DNA of 64,000 bases from Selenomonadaceae bacterium (GTDB taxonomy: Bacteria; Bacillota; Negativicutes; Selenomonadales; Selenomonadaceae): NCBI GenBank assembly GCA_017535925.1, contig JAFXTD010000050.1, positions 1-64,000 on the forward strand, written 5' to 3'. The notes below the pieces were generated by a model. That model worked only from the letters and a program-made list of their open reading frames with translations, was not told where the DNA came from and did not search any database. Below, piece after piece: positions 25,044 through 32,738 of the stretch. The stretch's first letter is position 1. Each line of letters begins with the position of its first letter. The position numbers and the translations under genes are program-made.

Positions 25044-25742
25044 ATGGCTGAAATAGAAAATACTTTTATGGTTGAAAAAGTCTGTCCCATTTGCGAGAAG
25101 ACGTTTCGCGTTATGAAAGTTCGTTCGCGGATTCCCGTTTCCAAACGCGACGAGGACGGTTGCACTCACTACGAGGGATTCAATCCCTACTACTACAGCA
25201 TTTGGGTCTGCGAGCATTGCGGCTTCGCGGCTGACGAGGACACTTTCACGACGAAAATTCCCGACCGCCATTTGACGATTCTCAAAGCCGTCCTGCTCAC
25301 GAAAAATATCAAAGTGCCTTTCGTCGAGGAGCGCATGCTTGAAAATGCATCGACGGCTTACAGATTGGCGTTGAAGTATTTGGATTTGATTCACGGCAAA
25401 GCCTCCAAGAAGGCGAAGTACGCGCACCGCTTGGCATGGATTTATCGTGAGGCAGGAGACAACGCTCAAGAAGAAGAATTCCTCCGAAAAGCCGTTGAAT
25501 CTTACGAAGAAGCTTTGATGCGTGAAAAGTTCCCGATAGGCGAGCTGACCGATAACGCGTTTATTTATATCGTTGCGGCGATTTATTGGCGGCTCGGCGA
25601 CAGGCAAAAGGCTACGACATATCTTTCGCGACTGATAAGCGACCAAGGCGTTCGGGAACGCGAACCCAGGATTCACGACAAGGCACGGGATTTATGGAGC
25701 GACATGCGCGCTGCTAAAAAGCAATTAGGAATTAGGAATTAG
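25044..25742 (+). CDS. DUF2225 domain-containing protein
   Basis: This 232-residue DUF2225 protein has an N-terminal zinc-ribbon-like pair, KVCPICEKTF and VCEHCGFAADE, and then a helical repeat region with TPR-like pattern (LALKYLDLIHGKASKKAKYA, then LAWIYREAGD, then AIYWRLGDRQKATTYLSRL). The function is unknown. The start at 25044 is favoured because GAAAGG lies seven bases before it. The last codons and the TAG stop are made of the AATTAGG heptamer array, so the C-terminal residues (QLGIRN) are repeat-encoded. Confidence 0.82.
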   Translation: MAEIENTFMVEKVCPICEKTFRVMKVRSRIPVSKRDEDGCTHYEGFNPYYYSIWVCEHCGFAADEDTFTTKIPDRHLTILKAVLLTKNIKVPFVEERMLENASTAYRLALKYLDLIHGKASKKAKYAHRLAWIYREAGDNAQEEEFLRKAVESYEEALMREKFPIGELTDNAFIYIVAAIYWRLGDRQKATTYLSRLISDQGVREREPRIHDKARDLWSDMRAAKKQLGIRN

Positions 25743-25743
25743 G
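25723..25743 (+). repeat. Heptamer array 7 (AATTAGG x3)
   Basis: Three exact AATTAGG units supply the stop codon of the DUF2225 gene, its last residues, and the AGGA-like ribosome site two bases before the next ATG. Confidence 0.85.
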
Positions 25744-25744
25744 A

Positions 25745-27355
25745 ATGAAGAAAAAATTTTGGAATGCCGTTTGCATTTTGTTGAGCTTGATGATTTTGGT
25801 CACAGGCTCGACGGACTGCTCGGCGAAAAAGAAAGTCGTCAAGGAAAAAATTTTATACATCCCGCACGACAGCAGACCGATTGTCAATAAGCAGACGACC
25901 GAAGTTTTGGAAAAGGCGGGCATTGAAATTGTGACACCGCCTCCGGAACTTTTGGGCGACCGTGAAAATTTGGGCGACCCCGATTTACTTTGGGACTGGC
26001 TCAACAAAAACGCCAAGAAAGATATAACCGCCGCAGTCATTTCGTCTGACGCTCTGCTTTACGGAAGTTTGGTCGGTTCGCGCAAGCATGACTACGACGG
26101 CGATGAAATTTTGGCTCGCGCAGATTTATTCGTTGAGTTTCGTCGCAAGCATAAAAAAATGCCGCTGTACGTCTTCGGCTCGATAATGCGCACGCCTCGC
26201 ACGGGTTTGGCTTCGGGCTACGAGGAGCCGGATTATTATCGCTACTACGGCACAAATATTTTCCGCTTAACCGAACTGATGGACAAGCAGGAATTGGAAG
26301 GCTTGACGCCGCGTGAAATTAAGGAGTTCAATTTTTTGCAGCGATTGATTCCGACGCGGGCGATTGAAGATTGGATGGGGCGGCGCGAAAAAAATTTTGA
26401 CGCCAACAAAAAATTAATCGACTGCACCCGCAACAACACCTTTGATTATCTTTTGCTCGGTCGTGACGACAACGCGCCCTATTCGCAGACGCACAACGAA
26501 GGTCGCAAGCTTTTACAATACGGTCAAGGCATTAAGAGTTATTTGACGACGGCGGGCATTGACGAATTCGGGCTTATTCTTTTGGCGAGGGCAGTCAATG
26601 AGCGGACGCAGACTTCCCCGAAAATTTTTGTCAAGTACAATTGGGGGCGCGGCGCACGGACAATCCCCGCTTATTCCGACGAGGCGATTGACGATTCGAT
26701 TCAAGCAGCGATTAAAGCAAGCGGCTCCACTTTGACCGACGACGAGACCCGCGCAGATTTTATCCTCGCCGTGAATACAAATCCCAACGGCGAAACCTTC
26801 GAGGCAAACGACGAAATTAACGACGGGCAAGCTCGTGACGGCACGAATTTTTTTGCCGACATCGTTCAAGATTATGTCAAAGGCGGGCGCAAAGTTATCG
26901 TCGCCGACATTGCCTTTGCCAACGGTTCCGACAACGCGCTCATGGAACAATTCAGACAACGCGGGCTTCTTTTCAAGTTGAAAGCTTATTCCGGCTGGAA
27001 CACTCCGACAAATTCTGCGGGCTTTGCTCTGGGCGAAGGAATTTTATCCGCCCGCATGAATGACAACGCCGTCAACGAATTGCTCCTGCGCCGCTATCTT
27101 GACGATTGGGCTTATCAGGCAAACGTTCGGCAAATCGTTGCGAATCAGCTGTATTGGTTGTCGGGTGAAGGGCGTTACGAATCTTTGAACGACAAACTTT
27201 ATTCGGCTGAAGATAATTGTGCGTCATTGATTCAAAGCTTCGCGCAGAGGAATTTGCCGAAGTTCACGGGCAACGATAATATCCGCGTCAGTTTCCCGTG
27301 GAACAGAATGTTTGAATCGGAAATTTCTTTCGGAGGCAACAGAAATGCAAGATAA
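25745..27355 (+). CDS. DUF4127 family protein, exported
   Basis: This 536-residue DUF4127 protein begins with a signal peptide (WNAVCILLSLMILVTGSTDCSA). The core starts EKILYIPHDSRPIVNKQTTE and contains GDRENLGDPDLLWDWL, ISSDALLYGSLVGSRKH and LLLGRDDNAPYSQTH. The family is common in Firmicutes; its biochemical role is not established. The ribosome site is supplied by the preceding heptamer array. Its last eleven bases overlap the hisG start, so the two genes are co-transcribed. Confidence 0.85.
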   Translation: MKKKFWNAVCILLSLMILVTGSTDCSAKKKVVKEKILYIPHDSRPIVNKQTTEVLEKAGIEIVTPPPELLGDRENLGDPDLLWDWLNKNAKKDITAAVISSDALLYGSLVGSRKHDYDGDEILARADLFVEFRRKHKKMPLYVFGSIMRTPRTGLASGYEEPDYYRYYGTNIFRLTELMDKQELEGLTPREIKEFNFLQRLIPTRAIEDWMGRREKNFDANKKLIDCTRNNTFDYLLLGRDDNAPYSQTHNEGRKLLQYGQGIKSYLTTAGIDEFGLILLARAVNERTQTSPKIFVKYNWGRGARTIPAYSDEAIDDSIQAAIKASGSTLTDDETRADFILAVNTNPNGETFEANDEINDGQARDGTNFFADIVQDYVKGGRKVIVADIAFANGSDNALMEQFRQRGLLFKLKAYSGWNTPTNSAGFALGEGILSARMNDNAVNELLLRRYLDDWAYQANVRQIVANQLYWLSGEGRYESLNDKLYSAEDNCASLIQSFAQRNLPKFTGNDNIRVSFPWNRMFESEISFGGNRNAR

Positions 27356-27992
27356 GAATTTTATAACGATAGCTCTGCCGAAAGGAAAACTTTTCGGCTT
27401 GTCGACCGAGCTTTTAAAAGAAATCGGTTGGACGGCGGAAGGACTTCACGAAAAATCTCGCAAGCTGATAATCACGAACGAGGCAGCGCGTCTGAAATTT
27501 ATAATCACGAAGACCGCCGACGTTCCGACTTACGTTGAATACGGCGCGGCTGATATCGGCATTATCGGCAAGGACGTTATCCTCGAAGCCGGCAAGGACG
27601 TTTATGAACTTTTGGATTTGGGCTTCGGCAAGTGTCATTTGATGATGGCTGTCCCGAAAGACAAAAAGCGTCCTCGCCTCGAAGACTATGCTCACACTCG
27701 CGTTGCCACGAAGTTTCCTCGCATTGCCGAAAATTTTTTCACGGCGCAGGGAATGCAAATGGAATATATCAAGCTCAACGGCTCGATTGAACTTGCACCG
27801 ATAATCGGCATGTCGGAAAGTATCGTCGACATTGTCGAAACCGGCACGACGCTCCGCGAAAACAACCTTGAAGAAATCGTAACGATTATGAATTCGACGG
27901 CGCGCCTCATTGCCAATCGCGTCAGCTACAAGCTCAAATTCGAACAGATAAATTCTCTGGTCGAGGCTCTGAAAAAATTTGGCACCTCTTAA
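27345..27992 (+). CDS. hisG: ATP phosphoribosyltransferase, short form
   Basis: This 215-residue enzyme performs the first step of histidine synthesis, joining ATP and PRPP. Family blocks are ITIALPKGKLF, the ADIGIIGKDVILE segment, RVATKFPRIAENFF, and the PRPP loop IVDIVETGTTLRENNL. It lacks the C-terminal regulatory domain, so it is the short form that normally needs HisZ. No hisZ or other his gene is in the window, which makes it an isolated hisG here. The start with CGGAGG eight bases upstream was chosen over the longer frame. A hairpin terminator follows. Confidence 0.93.
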   Translation: MQDKNFITIALPKGKLFGLSTELLKEIGWTAEGLHEKSRKLIITNEAARLKFIITKTADVPTYVEYGAADIGIIGKDVILEAGKDVYELLDLGFGKCHLMMAVPKDKKRPRLEDYAHTRVATKFPRIAENFFTAQGMQMEYIKLNGSIELAPIIGMSESIVDIVETGTTLRENNLEEIVTIMNSTARLIANRVSYKLKFEQINSLVEALKKFGTS

Positions 27993-28020
27993 AATTTGCA
28001 AGCGTATGTATTTACATAAA

Positions 28021-28056
28021 CCTTCGCCGAAATTTTTTTGGCGAGGGATTTTTTTT
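28021..28056 (+). terminator. hisG terminator
   Basis: CCTTCGCC pairs with GGCGAGGG (one G-U) around an A/T-rich loop and is followed by a T8 run. Confidence 0.8.
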
Positions 28057-28121
28057 GCACGTCATCAATTTCATTGTTACATTCTACAAAAAAACTCAAG
28101 GCGCATTTATTCATGCCGTTA

Positions 28122-28154
28122 AAAAAATCCCCTGCAGGGCGCGGGGGATTTTTT
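28122..28154 (+). terminator. Second hairpin terminator before ftsY
   Basis: AAAAAATCCCC pairs with GGGGGATTTTTT around a GC-rich loop. The 65 bases between the two terminators contain no convincing gene. The A and T runs make it usable on both strands. Confidence 0.7.
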
Positions 28155-28155
28155 G

Positions 28156-28185
28156 TTGCAGGAAGGATTGACAATCTGCTAAAAT
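28156..28185 (+). promoter_or_regulatory. ftsY: ftsY promoter
   Basis: TTGCAG, an 18-base spacer and TAAAAT lie about 20 bases before the ftsY ATG, right after the second terminator. Confidence 0.45.
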
Positions 28186-28206
28186 AATCGGCGAGGAGGT
28201 TTTAAC

Positions 28207-29115
28207 ATGGGATTTTTCGACAGATTAAAAGCGGGCTTGACCAAGACGCGCGAAAAATTTATTGACAAGATTGATGAAATTCTGCACGGCTCAACGAAGA
28301 TTGACGACGACTTGATAGACGAGCTGGAGGAAACTTTGATAACGTCAGATGTCGGCATGGCGACGACCGAAAAATTAATCGCGGGTCTTCGTAAGGGCGT
28401 GCGCAAGGCTGAAATAAATTCGCCCGCCGATGTGAAAAATTTTTTTTCGAATCAAATTCGCGATATCCTCACGGAAGAAGAAGGTACAGTCCTCGACGTG
28501 ACACCGCCGCGAGTGATTTTGATGATAGGCGTCAACGGCGCGGGTAAGACGACGACAATCGGAAAGCTTGCCGCGTATTACAAAGCTCAAGGAAAAAAAG
28601 TCATGATGGCTGCGGCCGATACCTTCAGAGCGGGTGCGATTGACCAGTTGGAAATTTGGGCTCAACGAACGGGCTCGGCTTTTATCAAACACAGCGAGGG
28701 TTCCAATCCCTCAAGCGTGGCACTCGACGCCGCAAGAAGTGCAGTTGCGCAAAAAATGGATGTGCTGTTGGTCGACACGGCGGGTCGTCTGCAAAACAAA
28801 TTCAACTTGATGGAAGAACTCAAAAAAATTAACCGCATACTCGGCAAGGGAATACACGGCGCGCCTCACGAAGTCTTACTTGTTCTCGACGCAACGACCG
28901 GACAAAATGCTTTGCGGCAGGCGGAATTGTTTTCGCAGACGGCGGGCATAACCGGTATCGTCTTAACCAAACTCGACGGCACGGCAAAAGGCGGAATGAT
29001 TATCGGGATAAAAGAGCAACTAAACATTCCCGTGAAGTGGGTCGGTGTCGGTGAGCGGCTTGACGATTTGCGCCCGTTCAATGCCAAAGAATTTGCCGAC
29101 GCCTTATTCAATTAG
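28207..29115 (+). CDS. ftsY: Signal recognition particle receptor FtsY
   Basis: This 302-residue SRP-receptor GTPase docks ribosome-nascent chain complexes at the membrane. An N domain (about 1-95) is followed by the G domain with GVNGAGKTTTIGKLA (G1), the DTFRAGAIDQLE insertion region, DTAGR (G3), TKLDGTAKGG (G4) and GVGERLDDLRPF (G5). It lacks the long acidic A domain, as is usual in Firmicutes. GAGGAGG precedes the ATG. Its stop codon lies in the first AATTAGG unit of a fold-back heptamer array. Confidence 0.95.
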   Translation: MGFFDRLKAGLTKTREKFIDKIDEILHGSTKIDDDLIDELEETLITSDVGMATTEKLIAGLRKGVRKAEINSPADVKNFFSNQIRDILTEEEGTVLDVTPPRVILMIGVNGAGKTTTIGKLAAYYKAQGKKVMMAAADTFRAGAIDQLEIWAQRTGSAFIKHSEGSNPSSVALDAARSAVAQKMDVLLVDTAGRLQNKFNLMEELKKINRILGKGIHGAPHEVLLVLDATTGQNALRQAELFSQTAGITGIVLTKLDGTAKGGMIIGIKEQLNIPVKWVGVGERLDDLRPFNAKEFADALFN

Positions 29116-29173
29116 GAATTAGGAGTTAGGAATTATGAATGTAAAAACAATTCCTCATTCCTCATTCCTAATT
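29109..29173. repeat. Heptamer array 8, fold-back between ftsY and pagL
   Basis: The 25-base arm 29110-29134 (AATTAGG-type units) pairs with 29149-29173 (ATTCCTC/ATTCCTA units) apart from about three mismatches. The left arm contains the ftsY stop and the right arm ends next to the convergent pagL stop. It probably acts as a two-way terminator. Confidence 0.8.
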
Positions 29174-29174
29174 A

Positions 29175-29759
29175 TTAAAAGCTGTGAGTGTAGCCGACGG
29201 AAAAGCCCAGCGTGTTGTAGCCGGGATTGTGTTTGCGCAAGCCGTTCGAAAAGTGGCTGATTGAATAGCCGAGACTGATTGAATCTTCCGGGCGGAATTG
29301 CCAAGCGAGACGCGGACCGAGTCGCCATAAAAATCCGTAAGCACGACCGTCATAGGGATGCGCTTTGTTGTAGAGCATGAACGAACCGCTAAAGTCCAAC
29401 GAGCCGTGAAGCTTGCCCGAAACTTTTTTATCCAAACGCAACATGAACGCCGCCCCGAGTCCGACGCCTTGAGAGTCGTGATGAACTCCGCCGTCCTTGC
29501 GAGGATTGGTGTAACCGACGGCTCGTGTGAAAGTCAGTCCGCGCCAATAACTCATGACTCCGTTATCGGTGACTTTTTCGAAGAAGTGCACGTTGTAATT
29601 GTTGACGTTGCGTTGACTGAACTTGTTGCCTTCAAGATATTCAAGTTGAATTTCGTTGGCGTCGTCGAAAATTTTTTCTTCGGGCGCGGAAATTTCTTCG
29701 GCACTTGCAATGCCGCTCACAACAAAACTTATCGCAAGCATTGACAAAAATTTTTTCAT
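29175..29759 (-). CDS. pagL: PagL-type lipid A 3-O-deacylase (acyloxyacyl hydrolase)
   Basis: This 194-residue outer-membrane beta-barrel protein has a signal peptide (MLAISFVVSGIASA) and a C-terminal Phe, the usual barrel-assembly signal. The PagL active-site block is visible as ISHFSNGLRKHNPGYNTLGF, with the catalytic His-Ser pair and the NPG-N motif. The upstream strands alternate polar and hydrophobic residues. It would remove the 3-O acyl chain from lipid A, remodelling the outer membrane. This supports a diderm organism with lipopolysaccharide. AAGGAGG lies upstream of the ATG, and the gene is convergent with ftsY. Confidence 0.85.
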   Translation of the reverse strand: MKKFLSMLAISFVVSGIASAEEISAPEEKIFDDANEIQLEYLEGNKFSQRNVNNYNVHFFEKVTDNGVMSYWRGLTFTRAVGYTNPRKDGGVHHDSQGVGLGAAFMLRLDKKVSGKLHGSLDFSGSFMLYNKAHPYDGRAYGFLWRLGPRLAWQFRPEDSISLGYSISHFSNGLRKHNPGYNTLGFSVGYTHSF

Positions 29760-29838
29760 AAATCGCCGCCTCCTTAAAATTTTTTCGGCAGTGTATCATT
29801 TTTATCAAGGAACGGCAAGAATTATTGAGGTGATATTT

Positions 29839-30591
29839 TTGAGAATTTTATTGACGAATGATGACGGGATTCAAGGCGAGGGACTTTGGGCTTTGGCGCA
29901 CGAAATTAAAAATCGCGGACAGGAAATTGTAATTGCCGCGCCGTTCAATCAGCAGAGCGGTATGTCTCACGCTTTAAGTTTCGCGAACGAAATTGAATAC
30001 AAACGTTTTGACAATCCCGACTGCGAGGCTTGGGCTTTCGACGGCACGCCGACCGATTGCGTGAAAATTTATTTGGAGGCTTTGAACGATAAAAACTTCG
30101 ACGCGGTTATTTCCGGCATAAACGACGGTTCGAACCTTGCAACCGATGTTTTGTATTCGGGGACTGTCGGAGCGGCTTTGGAAGGTTTTCTTCACGCGAT
30201 ACCCTCGCTTGCCGTAAGCCGCGATAAAAATTCCGTGATTGACTTTGAAACTTCGGCAGAGGTTATCGTTGATTATCTGGAAAAAATTTTATCCGTCATT
30301 CATGAACCTTTCCTGCACAATCTCAATATCCCGAAAAACTTCCGCAACGATAAACCCGAATTCATCAGCACGCGGCTTGGCAAACGCGACTATATCAATG
30401 CCTTCACGAGCCGCACAGATGACGAGGGGCGCGCTTATTTCCGAATCGGCGGCAAGATTTGCGACCTCGACGACGGCGAAGGCACCGATATTTATGCGGT
30501 CAATCTGGGCTTTGTTTCAGTGACGCCGCTTCAATCCGATACCGCCGATTACGAAGAGATTGTTGAACTTCGTAAAATCTTCAGGGGCTGA
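29839..30591 (+). CDS. surE: 5'/3'-nucleotidase SurE
   Basis: This 250-residue SurE phosphatase acts on nucleoside monophosphates. The N-terminal RILLTNDDGIQGEGL carries the metal Asp pair, then PFNQQSGMSHALSF, the metal Asn in VISGINDGSNLATDVLYSGTV, and AALEG. The start is TTG at 29839, with GAGGTG six bases upstream; the longer in-frame extension to 29656 runs back over the pagL start and is not used. The next gene starts two bases after the stop. Confidence 0.93.
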   Translation: MRILLTNDDGIQGEGLWALAHEIKNRGQEIVIAAPFNQQSGMSHALSFANEIEYKRFDNPDCEAWAFDGTPTDCVKIYLEALNDKNFDAVISGINDGSNLATDVLYSGTVGAALEGFLHAIPSLAVSRDKNSVIDFETSAEVIVDYLEKILSVIHEPFLHNLNIPKNFRNDKPEFISTRLGKRDYINAFTSRTDDEGRAYFRIGGKICDLDDGEGTDIYAVNLGFVSVTPLQSDTADYEEIVELRKIFRG

Positions 30592-30593
30592 CA

Positions 30594-31769
30594 ATGGACG
30601 ATTATACTTGGAGAATGCGACTTGCCGCGAGGCGCAGGCGTCGTCAACAGGAAAGACTTTTCATCTTGGCATTGTTCGTCATGGCTTTGACTGCCGTGTT
30701 TCTTTATTTTTCTGTCTACACCAAGACGCCCGAATATGCAATGCGTGAGATGGTTGCGGCTTACAGGGCGGGCGACTCCTCAACCTTCAAACGCCACGTC
30801 GATTTGTCTTCTATAACCTTGCAAGCTTACGACGACTTGACAAGCGACCTTTTCAAATACGACACGCAACTGACCGAACGCGAGCGAAGTCTCTTTGAAA
30901 ATTTTTACGTGTTGATTCGGCGGCAAATGTGTCAAGGCGCGGTTAAAGTTATCGACACGTATATTGACACGCGGGAATGGACTTTGCCGGGCGAAATTTT
31001 AAAGGGGCGGCAACTGGGTATCGATTACGATTTGTTGCTTGACCGTTCTTTGATTCGGCACACGTCGTTGATTGATTTGGAGGAAGTGGAACATCACGGC
31101 GAGGAGGCTTCCGCGACTTTCAGCATCGTCGAGGAATATTCGCAAGTGCCTTTCACGCTCAAAGTCACGCTCAAAGATTTGGCGAACGAAGGCTTTAACA
31201 TCGGCGGCAGTGAGTTTGAACTTTTCGGCAAGAAGATGAAATTTCCGGGCTTCACGTTCAATCTCGGCGGCAGCGATTGGAAGATTGTCAGGGTCGATAA
31301 TTATCGCGGCTACCTCGACGCGGTCTCACCGATTCTGCGGAAAAATTTGGCGGATTATATCGACAACACGGAGGAGATTGTTTATCGCTACAATCAATTT
31401 TTCGCGGCTGCTCAAAATAATTTTATATCTCTGCAGAGGTCGCCGTATGGAATCATGTTGGCGAATCAGCGTTTGGAAGTTTCAAACTACGTAACCGGCA
31501 CGATAATTCCCGCGCTTGAAAATCGGCAGGCGGAGCTCGACCAAGTTCCCGTTCCTCAAGGCGCGCAATTTTTGGCAAGCTTGCGGCAAGAATCGACGAG
31601 GGTGACAATCATGGCTTGGGAGTCATACATCAAGGGCATAACTGAAAACAGCGCGACGGCACTCGACACGGCGGAGAGTTTGCATAAGCAGGAGCTTGTG
31701 CTTGACCAGCGCATTGAAGAAATTGTTCACAACTCGGCGATAGCTCGGAATTTGCCCGAATTGCCGTAG
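30594..31769 (+). CDS. Single-pass membrane protein of unknown function
   Basis: I do not recognise a named family with confidence for this 391-residue protein. An Arg-rich N-terminus (AARRRRRQQ) precedes one transmembrane helix at about 22-42, so the bulk is probably outside the cytoplasm. The stretch YAMREMVAAYRAGDSSTFKRHVDL recalls the start of DUF2939 and similar repeat-like domains. The rest is mixed, ending in long helices (about 270-391). It sits two bases after surE and is probably translated with it. Its TAG stop opens heptamer array 9. Confidence 0.65.
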   Translation: MDDYTWRMRLAARRRRRQQERLFILALFVMALTAVFLYFSVYTKTPEYAMREMVAAYRAGDSSTFKRHVDLSSITLQAYDDLTSDLFKYDTQLTERERSLFENFYVLIRRQMCQGAVKVIDTYIDTREWTLPGEILKGRQLGIDYDLLLDRSLIRHTSLIDLEEVEHHGEEASATFSIVEEYSQVPFTLKVTLKDLANEGFNIGGSEFELFGKKMKFPGFTFNLGGSDWKIVRVDNYRGYLDAVSPILRKNLADYIDNTEEIVYRYNQFFAAAQNNFISLQRSPYGIMLANQRLEVSNYVTGTIIPALENRQAELDQVPVPQGAQFLASLRQESTRVTIMAWESYIKGITENSATALDTAESLHKQELVLDQRIEEIVHNSAIARNLPELP

Positions 31770-31831
31770 GAGCTGTTAGCCGTTAGCGGTTAGCTGTTAG
31801 TGATTAGAAACTAGTTCCTAGTTCCTATAAC
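31767..31831. repeat. Heptamer array 9 (before pgeF)
   Basis: Six units run from the TAG stop of the upstream gene (GCTGTTA, GCCGTTA, GCGGTTA, GCTGTTA, GTGATTA types). An opposing CTAGTTC/CTAGTTC block follows. It is the longest single run in the window. Confidence 0.75.
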
Positions 31832-31847
31832 CTAAAAGGAGGTCTTT

Positions 31848-32675
31848 ATGTCTTATTTTTTAAGGCGGACAGAAAATAATCTTTGGCGCGGAATGTTTTC
31901 GACGTTCCCGGAAGATTTGGTTACTCATGGCGTGTCGACGAGGATCGGCGGTGTAAGCAAGGAGCCTTTCGATTCGTTGAATCTTGCACTTCATGTCGGA
32001 GACGAACCCACAGATGTCATTGCCAATAGGAAAAAATTTCTTCGGGCTTTGGGCTTCAAACTTTCCGATATCGTCACGCCCAATCAAGTTCACGGCGACA
32101 AAATTTTTCGCGTCGACGAAAATTATCGCGGCTGCGGTTGCAACAATTACGCCGATTCAATCCCCGAAACCGATGCTCTCATAACCGACACGCCCGAATT
32201 GCCGCTCATGCTTTGTTTCGCCGATTGCGTTCCGATTTTTTTTGTCGACACGGAAAATCGCGCTGTCGGTCTTGCTCACGGCGGTTGGAAAGGAACGCTT
32301 AAAAAAATCGCCGCGAAGACTTTGCTCAAAATGAATTCCGAATTTGGTACGCGCCCGCAAGATTGTTTGATTGGTATCGCGCCCTCAATCGGCGTGTGTT
32401 GCTACGAGGTCGGCGGGGTCGTCATTGACAAGTGCAAAGAGGCTTTCCCTGACGACCACGAACGCCTTTTGATTCAGCGCGACGGAAAAATTTTTCTCGA
32501 CTTGCAACTTGCCAATGTCATTCAGCTTTTGGAAGTCGGCGTGCCCGAAAAAAATATCGAGGTATCGAATCACTGCACTTGTTGCACAAGCGATTGGTAC
32601 TTTTCTTATCGCGCCGCGCAGAAAAAAAATCTTGACCGCACCGGACGCATCGCCGCCCTTATCGCTTTGAAATAA
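31848..32675 (+). CDS. pgeF: Peptidoglycan editing factor PgeF (YfiH/LACC1 family)
   Basis: This 275-residue member of the multicopper polyphenol oxidase-like family (PF02578) is linked to proofreading of peptidoglycan precursors and to purine nucleoside cleavage. Family blocks are THGVSTRIGGVSKEPFDSLN, then QVHGDKIF with the metal His, LMLCFADCVPIFFVD, GLAHGGWKGTL, and the C-terminal NHCTCC. AGGAGG lies seven bases before the ATG. It is followed by a hairpin terminator that abuts the next gene. Confidence 0.92.
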   Translation: MSYFLRRTENNLWRGMFSTFPEDLVTHGVSTRIGGVSKEPFDSLNLALHVGDEPTDVIANRKKFLRALGFKLSDIVTPNQVHGDKIFRVDENYRGCGCNNYADSIPETDALITDTPELPLMLCFADCVPIFFVDTENRAVGLAHGGWKGTLKKIAAKTLLKMNSEFGTRPQDCLIGIAPSIGVCCYEVGGVVIDKCKEAFPDDHERLLIQRDGKIFLDLQLANVIQLLEVGVPEKNIEVSNHCTCCTSDWYFSYRAAQKKNLDRTGRIAALIALK

Positions 32676-32694
32676 TTTGAACGAAAAATTTATT

Positions 32695-32726
32695 AAGCGC
32701 ATGAAAAATCCGCGCTTTTTTTTTTT
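32695..32726 (+). terminator. Terminator abutting the helicase ribosome site
   Basis: AAGCGC and GCGCTT pair around an 11-base loop and are followed by eleven T bases (32716-32726). The GGAGGG ribosome site of the PLD-helicase gene starts on the next base. Confidence 0.65.
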
Positions 32727-32738
32727 GGAGGGAAAATC

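Noticed and set aside
27989..28174. Minus-strand ORF of 61 codons between hisG and ftsY
   Set aside because: It runs through two terminator hairpins, has no ribosome site, and the composition is that of intergenic A/T-rich DNA.
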